Below are positions 43,580 to 57,284 of a stretch of 64,000 nucleotides of DNA, piece after piece (position 1 is the stretch's first letter; every line of letters begins with the position of its first letter). Under the pieces are notes generated by a model. It worked only from the letters and a program-made list of their open reading frames with translations, was not told where the DNA came from and searched no databases. Made by a program: the position numbers and the translations under genes. The DNA is from Pelomonas sp. CA6 (lineage in GTDB: Bacteria; Pseudomonadota; Gammaproteobacteria; Burkholderiales; Burkholderiaceae_C). The stretch covers positions 124,001 to 188,000 of the forward strand of contig NZ_JAKZFD010000008.1 in the NCBI RefSeq assembly GCF_022549225.1, written 5' to 3'.

Positions 43580-44842
43580 TCAGCGGCTGGCGGCGCTGGC
43601 GGGCGCGGCGGCGGCCGCGGGCGCGGAGCCCGCAGGGGTCCAGGGCACCGGCGTGACCGGCGCGCCCGGGACAAACATCTTCTGGAAACCGTCGGCGATG
43701 ACTTGCTCGCCCGGCTTCAGCCCGTCCAGCACCACCCACTGGTTGCCCTGGGCGCTGCCCAGCTTGACCGGGCGCGGCTGCGGCTTGTTGTCGGCGCCGA
43801 CCACCAGCACGGTGTCGCCCGCGCTGCCGCGCGTGACGGCCTGCTGCGGCAGCAGCATCGCCGCCGGCAGCTCGGCCTGCGCCAGGCGCACGCGCACATA
43901 CTGGCCAGGCAGCAGCGTGCCGTCGGCATTGGGCACCTCGGCGCGCAGCGTCACCTGGCCGGAGCTGGGATCCACGCTCAGGTCGGTGAACAGCAGCTTG
44001 CCGGGCTTGGCCAGCACCGTGCCGTCGTCCAGCACGATCTGCACCTGGGCCGCATTGGCGCCCGCGGAGCGCAGCTGGCCGGCGGCGAGCTGACGGCGCA
44101 GCTGCTGGACCTCGGTGGCCGACTGCGTGAAGTTGACGTACACCGCGCCGACTTGCTGGATCAGCGCCAGCTGGGTGGCCTCGGCGGCGCTGACCAGCGC
44201 GCCCTCGGTGACCAGCGCGCGGCCGATGCGGCCCGAGATGGGCGCGGTGACGCGGGCGTAGTCCAGGTTCAACCGGGCGGTCTGCACCTGGGCCTTGGCG
44301 GCGGCGACCTCGGCCTCGGCGGACTTGGCGGCCGCCACCGAGTTGATGTAGTCCTGCTGGCTGATCGCCTTGGCGTCCACCAGCGGCTTGTTGCGCTCGG
44401 CCTGGGCCGAGGCCTGGGCCAGGTTGGCCTGGGCCTTGGCCAGCGCGGCCTGGGCGCTGTCGAACTGCGCCTGGTAGGGCGCGGGGTCGATCTGGAACAG
44501 CGATTGCCCGGCTTTGACCTCGGAGCCTTCGGTGAACAGACGCTTCAGCACCACGCCATTGACACGGGCGCGCACCTGGGCGGTGCGCTGGGCCTCGACG
44601 CGGCCGGGCAGTTCGGTCTGCAGCGCCACCGGCTGCAGCGCCACCTTGACCACCCCGACCTGCGGCGGCGGCATGCCGCCGGGGCCGCCATGGCCGCCGG
44701 CATCCTTGCCGCCTCCACAACCGGACAACGCGGCGGCCAGCGCCACGGCCAGCGGAAGCAGGTACAGCACACGGGCTCCGGTGCTCAGCGCGGGGGCTTG
44801 TCCCGCGCAGGCGGACGACTTGGAAGATGGAGTCACTGACAT
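43580..44842 (-). CDS. RND efflux periplasmic adaptor (AcrA family)
   Basis: 420 residues. Lipobox LSGC near residue 41, a Gly-rich linker, then the adaptor fold: barrel-sandwich parts VEAQRTAQVRARVNGVV and LDYARVTAPISGRIG flanking a helical hairpin. GAGGAAG lies 9 bp before ATG 44842. First gene of the efflux operon, immediately downstream of the operator and promoter. Confidence 0.93.
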   Translation of the reverse strand: MSVTPSSKSSACAGQAPALSTGARVLYLLPLAVALAAALSGCGGGKDAGGHGGPGGMPPPQVGVVKVALQPVALQTELPGRVEAQRTAQVRARVNGVVLKRLFTEGSEVKAGQSLFQIDPAPYQAQFDSAQAALAKAQANLAQASAQAERNKPLVDAKAISQQDYINSVAAAKSAEAEVAAAKAQVQTARLNLDYARVTAPISGRIGRALVTEGALVSAAEATQLALIQQVGAVYVNFTQSATEVQQLRRQLAAGQLRSAGANAAQVQIVLDDGTVLAKPGKLLFTDLSVDPSSGQVTLRAEVPNADGTLLPGQYVRVRLAQAELPAAMLLPQQAVTRGSAGDTVLVVGADNKPQPRPVKLGSAQGNQWVVLDGLKPGEQVIADGFQKMFVPGAPVTPVPWTPAGSAPAAAAAPASAASR

Positions 44843-45000
44843 CACAGCTTGCTTCCTCTCATGACAACAGGGTTGTTTTTATGACCTTTGCACTCCAGCG
44901 ACGGCTAGTCACACCTCGCGGGCAGCGAACGCGCAACGATACGTCTGGCTCATGACGAGCCATGGCAGCAGATTTCGACACTGGGGTTGAGGGACGCGAG

Positions 45001-45030
45001 TATATACATACATGCACGAATGTATGTAAA
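45001..45030 (-). promoter_or_regulatory. Promoter of the RND efflux operon
   Basis: On the minus strand TTTACA (45030-45025) and TATATA (45006-45001) are spaced by 18 bp, or TTACAT by 17 bp. The AcrR-type operator fills the spacer, so a bound repressor would exclude RNA polymerase. Confidence 0.6.
45005..45028. promoter_or_regulatory. AcrR-type operator
   Basis: Perfect palindrome TACATACAT-N6-ATGTATGTA. Its arms are the same as those recalled for the Escherichia coli AcrR operator. It lies between the divergent efflux and TetR genes. Confidence 0.85.
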
Positions 45031-45048
45031 GAAGCATAAAATGCCCTC

Positions 45049-45822
45049 ATGGCCCGAAAGACCAAACAGGAAGCCCAGGAGACACGCAACCGGTTGCTGG
45101 ACGCCGCCGAGGCGCTCTTCCATGCCCGGGGCGTGGCCCGCACCTCGCTGCAGGACATCGCGCAGGCCGCCGGCGTGACCCGCGGCGCGGTGTACTGGCA
45201 CTTCGAGGACAAGGTGCAGCTGTTCAACGCGATGATGGAGCGCGCGACGCTGCCGTTGGAAGAAGGGTTCGACCCGGCGCCCGGCACGCCTTCGCTGGCC
45301 GACCAGCCGCTGGAGGAACTGCGACTGGGCCTGCTCAACGTGCTCTACAGCGCCGCGAACAACGCGCGCACGCGGCGCGTGTTCGAGATCTCCAACCTGC
45401 GCATGGAATTCGTCGGCGAGATGGCGGCGGTGCAGGCGCGCAAGGTCGCCGCCCACCGCGAATGGACCGGCCACAACCGCGAAAGCTTCGAGCGCGCCGT
45501 CGCACTGGGCCAGTTGCCCAAGGGGCTGGACTGCGAGCAGGCGGCGATCGGGCTGATGGCGCTGGTCGGCGGGCTGTTGCACCACTGGATCCTGGACCCG
45601 GAGTCCTTCGACCTGCTGGAGATGGGCCAGTCGCTGCTGGAAGGCTATCTGTCCACGCTGCGCCAGCCGATCCGCTCCACCTTTGCGCCGCTCACCGAGG
45701 CGCAGCGCGCGCGCCTGGGGCGCGGCGCGCTGTGCTCCCGAGGCATGCAGCCGTCCGAGCCCCTGGCGAGCCCGTCCGAGGCACCCCCTGCCCCGCCCCG
45801 GCGCACGCCCAAGAAGCCCTAA
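45049..45822 (+). CDS. TetR-family repressor of the RND operon (AcrR/TtgR-like)
   Basis: 257 residues. The N-terminal helix-turn-helix (DAAEALFHARGVARTSLQDIA, GVTRGAVYWHF) is of the AcrR/TtgR type; the rest is a ligand-binding helical domain with a Pro-rich tail of about 30 residues (from SRGMQPSEP). Divergent from the efflux operon, it should bind the palindrome at 45005. No Shine-Dalgarno precedes the ATG, and a TAAAAT at 45037-45042 sits 6 bp before it, so the mRNA could be leaderless. Confidence 0.92.
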   Translation: MARKTKQEAQETRNRLLDAAEALFHARGVARTSLQDIAQAAGVTRGAVYWHFEDKVQLFNAMMERATLPLEEGFDPAPGTPSLADQPLEELRLGLLNVLYSAANNARTRRVFEISNLRMEFVGEMAAVQARKVAAHREWTGHNRESFERAVALGQLPKGLDCEQAAIGLMALVGGLLHHWILDPESFDLLEMGQSLLEGYLSTLRQPIRSTFAPLTEAQRARLGRGALCSRGMQPSEPLASPSEAPPAPPRRTPKKP

Positions 45823-45883
45823 ACCCCCGGGTTGACCCGAAGACAGCGACAATTGCGGGTTGCCCACGACCCGAGCCGCCGCC

Positions 45884-48280
<2,397 letters not shown>

Positions 48281-48302
48281 GGCGCGTCCGCTCCGTCGAG
48301 GG

Positions 48303-48611
48303 TCAGGCCTTGCCTCGCCACCAGCGCCACAGCCGGCGCCCGGTGGTGAACAGCGCCCAGGCGCGCGCCCAGCGACCCGGGCGGCGCAGCAGCGAGAGCG
48401 TCGCCCACAGCCCGGCCAGGCCGGCGCCGCCCTGCAGCAGCGGCGGCGACTCGCGCAGCCGCCGCAGCAAGGCCCAGCCGCGATCCACCCAGCCCACGGC
48501 CGGCGCGAGCTGGCGGTATTCGGCCGCCATCCCGGCGCGCAGCTCGGCGCTGCGCAGCTGCAACTCCAGCTGACGCAGCCGCAGCTGCTGCAGGCGCTCG
48601 CGCGCGTTCAT
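48303..48611 (-). CDS. YqjK-like small protein
   Basis: 102 residues. N-terminal basic coiled coil ([17 protein letters not shown]), a hydrophobic middle ([20 protein letters not shown]) and a strongly basic end ([11 protein letters not shown]). This matches the layout of YqjK, which often follows yqjE. It overlaps the holin-like gene by 4 bp. Confidence 0.6.
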   Translation of the reverse strand: MNARERLQQLRLRQLELQLRSAELRAGMAAEYRQLAPAVGWVDRGWALLRRLRESPPLLQGGAGLAGLWATLSLLRRPGRWARAWALFTTGRRLWRWWRGKA

Positions 48612-49003
48612 GGGCCGGCATCCTCGCGCTCGACCGGCCCCAGCGCGGCGCGGTCGCGGCGCAGCTCGGCCAGGCTGGCGGCAAAGGGCTGGCCCGAGCG
48701 CAGCATGGCCAGTGCGCCACGCATCAGCCACACGCCTCCGGCGGCAAAGCCCAGCCCCAGTCCCAGCGCGCACAGCCAGCGCCACGGCGGCGGCGTCAGC
48801 AGCACGGCGGTCAGGCACAGCAGCACCAGCGCCACGGCGCACAGCAGCACGCCCATCAGCAGCCCCAGCAGGGCCGCGCCGGCCTTGATTTTTTCCTGCT
48901 CCAGCTCGGTGCCCAGCAGCTCCAGGCGCAACTGCAGCAGGTCCAGGCCCTGGGCCGCCAGGCGGCGCAGGCTGGCGCTCAGGCCCTTGTTCGTGTCCGT
49001 CAT
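48608..49003 (-). CDS. Phage-holin-family protein (YqjE-like)
   Basis: 131 residues. An amphipathic N-terminal helix (LDLLQLRLELLGTELEQEKIK) is followed by two membrane helices (residues about 40-65 and 72-92) and a charged tail. This is the PF07332 holin-X/YqjE family, small inner-membrane proteins usually next to ElaB/YqjD genes. Here the YqjD gene is 2.5 kb away. Not a phage remnant. Confidence 0.8.
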   Translation of the reverse strand: MTDTNKGLSASLRRLAAQGLDLLQLRLELLGTELEQEKIKAGAALLGLLMGVLLCAVALVLLCLTAVLLTPPPWRWLCALGLGLGFAAGGVWLMRGALAMLRSGQPFAASLAELRRDRAALGPVEREDAGP

Positions 49004-49124
49004 CCCGAATCTCCCTCGGCGATCATGCCCCAAGGCTTGATCCGTGGAAACGCGCGCACACAAGGGCTGCGCGCGCTGTTGGGCTTGGGCTACAGTCACT
49101 CCATTCATGTCCAAGGTTGTGTCC

Positions 49125-51374
49125 ATGTCCGATCCGCAGCTGCTCTCCGCACCCCCCGCTGGCGAAGACGATCTGCTGGAGTTTCTGGACGATTCCGAAC
49201 ACCCGCAGCCCGATCCGGCGCACAGCCGGCCCTGGCGCATCCTGATCGTCGACGACGACACCGATGTGCACAAGGCCACCGAGCTGGCGATGCAGGGCCT
49301 GCAGGTCGAGGGCCAGCCGCTGAGCTTTCTGCATGCCAAATCCGCCGCCGAGGCGCGCAGCGTGCTGGCGACCGAGCCCGACCTCGCCGTCGTGCTGCTG
49401 GACGTGGTGATGGAGTCCGAGGACGCCGGCCTGCAGCTGGTGCGCTTCATGCGCGAGGAGCTGCGCCTGCGCGCGATCCGCATCGTGCTGCGCACCGGCC
49501 AGCCCGGCTATGCGCCGGAGATCGAGACCGTCCAGGCCTACGACATCAACGACTACAAGACCAAGTCCGAGCTGACGCGCACGCGGCTGTACACGGTGCT
49601 GACGGCGGCCATCCGCTCCTACCGGCAGATCCGCGCGCTGGAGGCGAATCGCCAGGGCCTGGAGATGATCGTCGAGGCCAGCACCGAGCTGAGTCGCCAG
49701 CGCGGCCTGCAGCGCTTCTCGGAAGGCGTGGTCACGCAGCTGTGCGCGCTGCTGGGCACGCTGCCCGAGGGCCTGGTCTGCGCCCAGTCGCATGGCGACG
49801 GCACCGACAAGGCGCGCGTGATCGCCGCCGCCGGACAGTACAGCGGGCTGATCAACCATCCGCTGGGGGCCGTGCAGGTGGGCAAGGTGCGCGACCTGCT
49901 GTCGCGCTGTCTGGCGCTGGGACGCAACATCTCCGAGGACGGCTGCACCTGTTTGCACTTCATGCTCAGCAACGGGCGCTCGATGGCGGCGCTGGTGGAA
50001 GTGCGGCGCGAGTTGGACGAAATGGACCTGCAGCTGCTGCGCGCCTTCTGCTCCAACATCGCGGTGGGCTTCGAGAACGTGCTGCTGTACGGCCAATTGC
50101 TGGACCAGGCCTACAGCGACCCGCTGCTGCAGATGCCCAACCGCACGCGCTTCATCGAACTGCTGGAGCAGAACCTGAAGTCGCCGCAGGGCATCACGCT
50201 GGCGCTGATCGACCTGGACGACTTCGCGGACATCAACGACGCCTTCGGCCACCGCTTCGGCGACCAGGTGCTGCAGGCGGTGGCGATGCGCCTGGCCGAG
50301 CAGCTGGGCTTCAACACGGCGATGGCGCGCATCACCTCGGACGCCTTCGGCCTGGTTGGCCCGGATGAGCTGGTCAACGGCGAGCGCGTGCGCGCCGTCT
50401 TCGTCGAGCCTTTCCTGGTGGCGGGTGAACGCCTGCAGCTGTCCGCGACCACCGGCCTGGTGCGCCTGGTCGATTCACGCTCGCTGGGCTCGGAACTGCT
50501 GCTGGACGCGCAGATCGCGCTCAAGCGCGCCAAGCAGCAGCACCGCGGCGGCGCCCAGTACTTCTCGCCGGAGATGGGCGTGGATGCGCGCGAGCGCTTC
50601 AAGCTGCTCAAGGGCCTGCGCGCCAGCTTCGAGGAGCGGCGGCTGTTCGTCGTCTATCAACCCCAGGTGGAGTTGAAGGACCAGCGCGTCATCGGCGCCG
50701 AGGCCTTGCTGCGCTGGCGCACGCCGGAAGGCAAGTTCGTGCCGCCGGACCAGTTCATCCCGCTGGCCGAACAATCCGGACTGATCGTGGCGATCGGCGA
50801 ATTCGTGCTGCGCACCGCCTGCTTCCAGTTGCGGCGCATCCTCGACCAGGGGCAGGACGGCTTCCGCATGGCGGTGAACATCTCGCTGGCCCAGTTCCGC
50901 CACCCCAACTTCATTCAGGTGCTGCGCCGCGCCATGGCCGATGCCGAGGTCGACGGCTGCAACCTGGAGCTGGAGATCACCGAATCCATGGCCATGGAGG
51001 ACATCTCCACGGTGCTGGCCGTGCTGGAGCAGATACGCGCCACCGGCGCGTCGGTCGCGATCGATGATTTCGGCACCGGCTTCTCGTCGCTGAGCCAGCT
51101 GCGCCGGCTGGATGTGGAGCGGCTCAAGATCGACCGCGCTTTCGTGCGCGAGGCGCAATCCTCCACCGCAGGCGCCACCATCGCGCAGATGGTGGTCAAC
51201 CTGGGCCTCAGCCTGGGCATGCGCGTGATCGCCGAAGGCATCGAAACCGAGGAGCAGCGCCTGCATCTGCTGAACCTCGGCTGCCACGAAGGCCAGGGCT
51301 ATTTGTTCGCCAAACCCATGCCGGCTGACGAACTGGAGCCCTGGTTGAAGGCGCGCCCGGCCCTGGCGGGCTGA
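49125..51374 (+). CDS. REC-DUF3369-GGDEF-EAL protein, probable c-di-GMP phosphodiesterase
   Basis: 749 residues. Receiver domain with phospho-acceptor Asp93 (VVLLD), then DUF3369, then a GGDEF-type domain, then EAL. In the GGDEF domain the signature is degenerate (TSDAFG near residue 404), so cyclase activity is unlikely. The EAL domain keeps EALLRW near residue 526, DDFGTGFSS and IAEGIET, so hydrolysis of c-di-GMP is expected, probably controlled by phosphorylation. ATG 49125 has AAGG upstream; ATG 49107 is an alternative. Confidence 0.9.
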   Translation: MSDPQLLSAPPAGEDDLLEFLDDSEHPQPDPAHSRPWRILIVDDDTDVHKATELAMQGLQVEGQPLSFLHAKSAAEARSVLATEPDLAVVLLDVVMESEDAGLQLVRFMREELRLRAIRIVLRTGQPGYAPEIETVQAYDINDYKTKSELTRTRLYTVLTAAIRSYRQIRALEANRQGLEMIVEASTELSRQRGLQRFSEGVVTQLCALLGTLPEGLVCAQSHGDGTDKARVIAAAGQYSGLINHPLGAVQVGKVRDLLSRCLALGRNISEDGCTCLHFMLSNGRSMAALVEVRRELDEMDLQLLRAFCSNIAVGFENVLLYGQLLDQAYSDPLLQMPNRTRFIELLEQNLKSPQGITLALIDLDDFADINDAFGHRFGDQVLQAVAMRLAEQLGFNTAMARITSDAFGLVGPDELVNGERVRAVFVEPFLVAGERLQLSATTGLVRLVDSRSLGSELLLDAQIALKRAKQQHRGGAQYFSPEMGVDARERFKLLKGLRASFEERRLFVVYQPQVELKDQRVIGAEALLRWRTPEGKFVPPDQFIPLAEQSGLIVAIGEFVLRTACFQLRRILDQGQDGFRMAVNISLAQFRHPNFIQVLRRAMADAEVDGCNLELEITESMAMEDISTVLAVLEQIRATGASVAIDDFGTGFSSLSQLRRLDVERLKIDRAFVREAQSSTAGATIAQMVVNLGLSLGMRVIAEGIETEEQRLHLLNLGCHEGQGYLFAKPMPADELEPWLKARPALAG

Positions 51375-51382
51375 GCTCCTGC

Positions 51383-51403
51383 GCCGGCGGGCCAGCCGCC
51401 GGC
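51383..51403 (+). terminator. Possible hairpin after the c-di-GMP gene
   Basis: GCCGGCGG (51383-51390) and CCGCCGGC (51396-51403) form an 8-bp stem with a 5-nt loop, 9 bp past the stop. No U-tract. Confidence 0.3.
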
Positions 51404-51424
51404 ATCGCCCGCGTTCTGGACCAA

Positions 51425-51441
51425 CCCCGGGAAGCCCGGGG
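51425..51441. terminator. Possible shared hairpin between convergent genes
   Basis: CCCCGGG (51425-51431) and CCCGGGG (51435-51441) with a 3-nt loop, between the convergent GGDEF/EAL and YqjD genes. No U-tract. Confidence 0.3.
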
Positions 51442-51454
51442 CGGGCGCGTCAGG

Positions 51455-51754
51455 TCAGCGACGGCCGATCAGCAGCCCCAGCAACAGGCCGACACCGGCG
51501 GCCACGCCGATGGACTGCCAGGGGTTGTCGTGGACATAGGCGTCAGTGGCGCGGCCGGCGGCCTTGGCCTTCTCGACGGCCGCGGTCTGCACTTCTCCGA
51601 CGCTGCGCTTGGCGCGGTCCAGCGCCGCCTGCACGCGCGCGCGCAGCTCGACGGCGCCTTCGCCGGTCTGGTCGGCGGTGGCACGCAGCAGGGACTCGGC
51701 TTCGGACACCACATGGTGCAGGTCGTTCAGCAGACGGTCGGCTTGGGTGGACAT
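51455..51754 (-). CDS. yqjD: DUF883 family protein (ElaB/YqjD)
   Basis: 99 residues. A long amphipathic helix (DRLLNDLHHVVSEAESLLRA) leads to a C-terminal membrane anchor (WQSIGVAAGVGLLLGLLIG) ending RR. ElaB/YqjD proteins sit in the inner membrane and bind ribosomes in stationary phase. A perfect 7-3-7 palindrome lies 47 bp upstream of its start. Confidence 0.9.
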   Translation of the reverse strand: MSTQADRLLNDLHHVVSEAESLLRATADQTGEGAVELRARVQAALDRAKRSVGEVQTAAVEKAKAAGRATDAYVHDNPWQSIGVAAGVGLLLGLLIGRR

Positions 51755-51800
51755 GGTGTGACTCCCGTGGTTGAAAAAGCGGCAACTGCCATTGGACTTG

Positions 51801-51817
51801 TACGCCTATTAGGCGTA
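51801..51817. promoter_or_regulatory. Palindromic operator candidate
   Basis: TACGCCT-ATT-AGGCGTA, a perfect 7-3-7 dyad in the 220-bp gap between yqjD (minus) and the unknown gene (plus). No regulator gene lies next to it. Confidence 0.45.
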
Positions 51818-51974
51818 GCGGCATGGATCTGCGTCAAGTCACAGAAGGTGTCCTGTGCGTAATCCGGGTTTTTCGAACCGTGACGCGCCCGTCCGGCGCC
51901 GCCTGCGGGCAAGGCCTGGCACGCGCCGGGGTTGTCATCAAGCTCTCATCACCGCGGCCCACCATGGCGGCGCC

Positions 51975-52436
51975 ATGCATGCGCCGCGCAAGACCGAAGA
52001 CGCCCGAAAGATGCTGGCCGCCGCCTCCGAGCGGCGGCTCGCGCCGGCCCTGCGCGCGCTGCTGATCACCGTCGACGGTAAGCGCTCGCGCGCAGAGCTG
52101 GTGCAGTTGGCGCGCAACCTGGGCTTGGGCGGCGCGGCGCTGGACGAGCTGACGCGGCTGGGCCTGATCGAATGCCCGGACCCCGACGCGGCGCAGCTGC
52201 AGGCTCAGCGCTCGCGCCGGCTGGTGGCGGCCAAGTTCTTCGCGCTGGACCTGGTCACGCGCATGACCGCCGGGCGCGAGGGCTCGCTGCGCGAAGCCGC
52301 GCGCGAGGCCAACACCGAAAGCCGCTTCATGCTCTGGCTGGAGCAGTGCTGCACGCACATCGCCGAACAGTCGGACGCCGAGCGCGCCGCGATGTTCCGC
52401 GCCCGGGTCCAGGCGACGCTGGACGCGCCGCAGTGA
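51975..52436 (+). CDS. Hypothetical protein with possible winged-helix segment
   Basis: 153 residues, family not recognised. Residues about 15-60 (LRALLITVDGKRSRAELVQL, then LDELTRLGLIE) look like a winged helix; the C-terminal half is helical and charged. The codon use is like its neighbours. No Shine-Dalgarno is clear before ATG 51975. A DNA-binding or regulatory role is only a guess. Confidence 0.68.
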   Translation: MHAPRKTEDARKMLAAASERRLAPALRALLITVDGKRSRAELVQLARNLGLGGAALDELTRLGLIECPDPDAAQLQAQRSRRLVAAKFFALDLVTRMTAGREGSLREAAREANTESRFMLWLEQCCTHIAEQSDAERAAMFRARVQATLDAPQ

Positions 52437-52445
52437 GGCCGCGGA

Positions 52446-53354
52446 TCAGCCGCGCTTGGCCAGCAGCGCGCGCGCCACGCGCGACGCGGGCGGACGCCCC
52501 AGCACGCCGGAGATGAAGGCGCCGGCATCGACCAGCCGGTCCAGGTCCAGGCCGGTCGCTATGCCCAGGCCGTTGAGCAGGAAGACCACGTCCTCGGTCG
52601 CGACATTGCCGGTCGCGCCCTTGGCATAAGGACAGCCGCCCAGGCCGGCGATGCTGGTGTCGAAGCGATGGACGCCCAGTTCCAGGCTGGCGTAGACATT
52701 GCTGATTGCCTGGCCGTAGGTGTCATGGAAATGGCCGCTGACCTCGTGCAGCGGGTAGTGCTTGAGCGCGCGCTCCAGCGCGGCCTGCACCTTGCGCGGC
52801 GTGCCCACGCCGATGGTGTCGGCCACGCCCAGGTGGTCCACGCCGATCTCGCGCAGCATCTTCGCGACGCGCTCCACCTCGTCCGGCCTGACCTCGCCCT
52901 GGTAAGGGCAGCCCACCGCGCAGGACAGCGCACCGCGCACCTTGAAGCCCGCCGCATGCGCGGCCTGCACCACCGGCACGAAGCGCTCGACGGATTCCGC
53001 GATGGAGCAGTTGATGTTCTTCTGGCTGAAGGCCTCGGACGCGGCGGCGAACACCACCACCTCGTCCGGCCGGCTCGCGACGGCACCCTCGAAGCCCTTC
53101 ATGTTGGGCACCAGCACGCTGTAGCGCACCCCGGGCCGGCGCTCGATCGCGGCCATCACCGCGCTGTTGTCGCCCATCTGCGGCACCCACTTGGGGCTGA
53201 CGAAGCTGGTGACCTCGATCTCCGTCAGGCCGGCGTCCTGCAACAGCGCGACCAGGCGCGCCTTGTCCTCGGTGCTGACGGTCTGCTTTTCGTTCTGCAG
53301 CCCGTCGCGCGGGCCGACGTCGACCAGGGTGACCTGGGTGGGCAAATTGCTCAT
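52446..53354 (-). CDS. liuE: Hydroxymethylglutaryl-CoA lyase
   Basis: 302 residues. Cleaves HMG-CoA to acetyl-CoA and acetoacetate, the last step of leucine breakdown. Motifs: VDVGPRDGLQNE, VTSFVSPKWVPQ, SGHFHDTYGQA and the lyase signature AGLGGCPYAKGATGN with its catalytic cysteine. Last gene of the liu-bio transcript, 31 bp after liuD. Confidence 0.93.
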   Translation of the reverse strand: MSNLPTQVTLVDVGPRDGLQNEKQTVSTEDKARLVALLQDAGLTEIEVTSFVSPKWVPQMGDNSAVMAAIERRPGVRYSVLVPNMKGFEGAVASRPDEVVVFAAASEAFSQKNINCSIAESVERFVPVVQAAHAAGFKVRGALSCAVGCPYQGEVRPDEVERVAKMLREIGVDHLGVADTIGVGTPRKVQAALERALKHYPLHEVSGHFHDTYGQAISNVYASLELGVHRFDTSIAGLGGCPYAKGATGNVATEDVVFLLNGLGIATGLDLDRLVDAGAFISGVLGRPPASRVARALLAKRG

Positions 53355-53385
53355 GGCTGGGCTCCGGGTTGGGTCATGAAGGGCA

Positions 53386-55392
<2,007 letters not shown>

Positions 55393-55453
55393 GGACCAGT
55401 CTCCTCGCTTCTCGGCCCTGGCGCGCACGCGGGCGCGCCGGGCGGTGTGCTTG

Positions 55454-56503
55454 TCAGTGCTTGGCGCAGCCGCAGCCGCCGGTGTCGGGCGCGCTCAGCT
55501 CGGCCTCGCTCGCGCAGTGCATGCCCAGGCGGTCCAGCAGCGCGCGGTCCTTTTCGGCCTGCGGGTTGCTGGTGGTGAGCAGCTTGTCGCCGTAGAACAT
55601 GCTGTTGGCGCCGGCCAGGAAGCACAGGGCCTGCATGGCCTCGGGCATCTCCTCGCGGCCGGCCGACAGGCGCACCATCGCGCGCGGCATGCAGATGCGC
55701 GCCACCGCGACGGTGCGGATGAACTCGAACGGATCGAGCTGCGCGGTGCCGGCCAGCGGCGTGCCTTCGACCTGCACCAGGTTGTTGATGGGCACCGACT
55801 CCGGATAGGGCTCCAGATTGGCCAGCTGCACGATCAGGCCGGCGCGCTCGCGGCGCGATTCGCCCATGCCGACGATGCCGCCGGAGCAGACCTTCATGCC
55901 CACGTTGCGCACGCGGTCCAGGGTGTCCAGACGGTCCTGATAGGTGCGGGTGGTGATGATCTGGCCGTAGAACTCGGGCGAGGTGTCCAGGTTGTGGTTG
56001 TAGTAGTCCAGGCCCGCGTCGCGCAGCTGCTCGGCCTGGCCGTCGGCCAGCATGCCGGCGGTCAGGCAGGTCTCCAGGCCCAGGGCCTTGACCTCGCTGA
56101 TCATCTCGCCGATGGCCTCCAGGTGGCGCTCCTTGGGCGCGCGCCAGGCCGCGCCCATGCAGAAGCGGGTGGCGCCATTGGCCTTGGCGGCGCGCGCGGC
56201 CTCCAGCACCTCGTCCAGCGGCAGCAGCTTCTCGGCCTTCAGTCCGGTGTCGAAGTGGGCCGACTGCGGGCAGTACTTGCAGTCCTCTTCGCAGCCGCCG
56301 GTCTTGATGGACAAGAGCGTGGAGAGCTGGATCGCATTCGGGTCGAAATTCTCGCGGTGCACCTGCTGGGCGCGGAAGATCAGGTCGTTGAACGGCAGCT
56401 CGAACAGCGCCGCGACCTCGTTCACCGTCCAGGGCTTGGCATTGCGGCGCTCGGCATCGGTGGTGGGCGTGAGCGACTGGATTTGGTTGGCGGTCTGCTT
56501 CAT
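55454..56503 (-). CDS. bioB: Biotin synthase
   Basis: 349 residues. Inserts sulphur into dethiobiotin, last step of biotin synthesis. Radical-SAM cluster Cys71, Cys75, Cys78 ([10 protein letters not shown]); YYNHNLDTS and the second cluster region are typical. A C-terminal CGCAKH tail adds more cysteines. Its ATG overlaps the bioD stop by 4 bp. Confidence 0.95.
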   Translation of the reverse strand: MKQTANQIQSLTPTTDAERRNAKPWTVNEVAALFELPFNDLIFRAQQVHRENFDPNAIQLSTLLSIKTGGCEEDCKYCPQSAHFDTGLKAEKLLPLDEVLEAARAAKANGATRFCMGAAWRAPKERHLEAIGEMISEVKALGLETCLTAGMLADGQAEQLRDAGLDYYNHNLDTSPEFYGQIITTRTYQDRLDTLDRVRNVGMKVCSGGIVGMGESRRERAGLIVQLANLEPYPESVPINNLVQVEGTPLAGTAQLDPFEFIRTVAVARICMPRAMVRLSAGREEMPEAMQALCFLAGANSMFYGDKLLTTSNPQAEKDRALLDRLGMHCASEAELSAPDTGGCGCAKH

Positions 56504-57284
56504 GGGGCTTCCAGGGCGTTCAGCAGCAAGGGCTGCAACAGATGGGCGGCCACGGCCGCCGGGGAGGGACAGAACAGCGCCCCCGCACCTGCCGCTTGCG
56601 CGTCAGGCCCCCCGAAGGGGTCCAGAGAACCCGGGGCGGCCCAGCGTTCTCTCGGGAGTCGGGGCACATGGCCCCAGTGGGGCAGGCCCAAGGCCTGCTC
56701 CAGCGCATGCAGATTGTCGGCGACGTGGGGCTGGTGGGGGTCCACGGTGTTGGCCACCCAGCCGGCCAGGCGCAGGCCGCGCGCGCGGATGGCCTCGGCG
56801 GTCAGCAGCGCGTGGTTGATGCAGCCCAGGCGCAGGCCCACGACCATCAGCACCGGCAGGCCCAGGTCCACGGCCAGATCGGCGGTATCCCAGCCTGGGG
56901 GCTCCGTGATCAGGGGCACGCGGAACCCGCCCACCCCTTCAACCAGCGCGAAGTCGCCGCGCGCGGCCGAGCGGCGTATCGCCGCCAACAGCGCGGCGCG
57001 GTCGATGGTCCGCCCCTCCATCCGCGCCGCGATATGCGGCGCGCAAGGTGCGCGGAACTGCAGCGGACCGACCTCGTCCATCGTCATCCCCCGCAGCTGC
57101 GCGGCATGCAGCTGGGCCACGTCCTCGTTGACCCAGACCCCGTCGGCCCGCTGCGTCTGCCCGGCGGCCAGCGACTTGATCGGGGTGACCTGGCGGCCCA
57201 GCGCCTCGTAGGCCTGCGTCAGCCCCGCCGTGATGCAGGTCTTGCCGATCTCGGTGTCGGTGCCGGTGATGAACAGGCCCTTCA

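Noticed and set aside
38936..44839. A continuous open frame of nearly 2000 codons opposite the RND efflux operon
   Set aside because: It runs antisense through three well-supported genes, is Arg/Gln/His/Gly-rich, has no domain and no ribosome binding site; an effect of high GC.
48608..49003. Possible prophage remnant because of a holin-family protein
   Set aside because: No other phage gene is near; the protein belongs to the chromosomal YqjE group.
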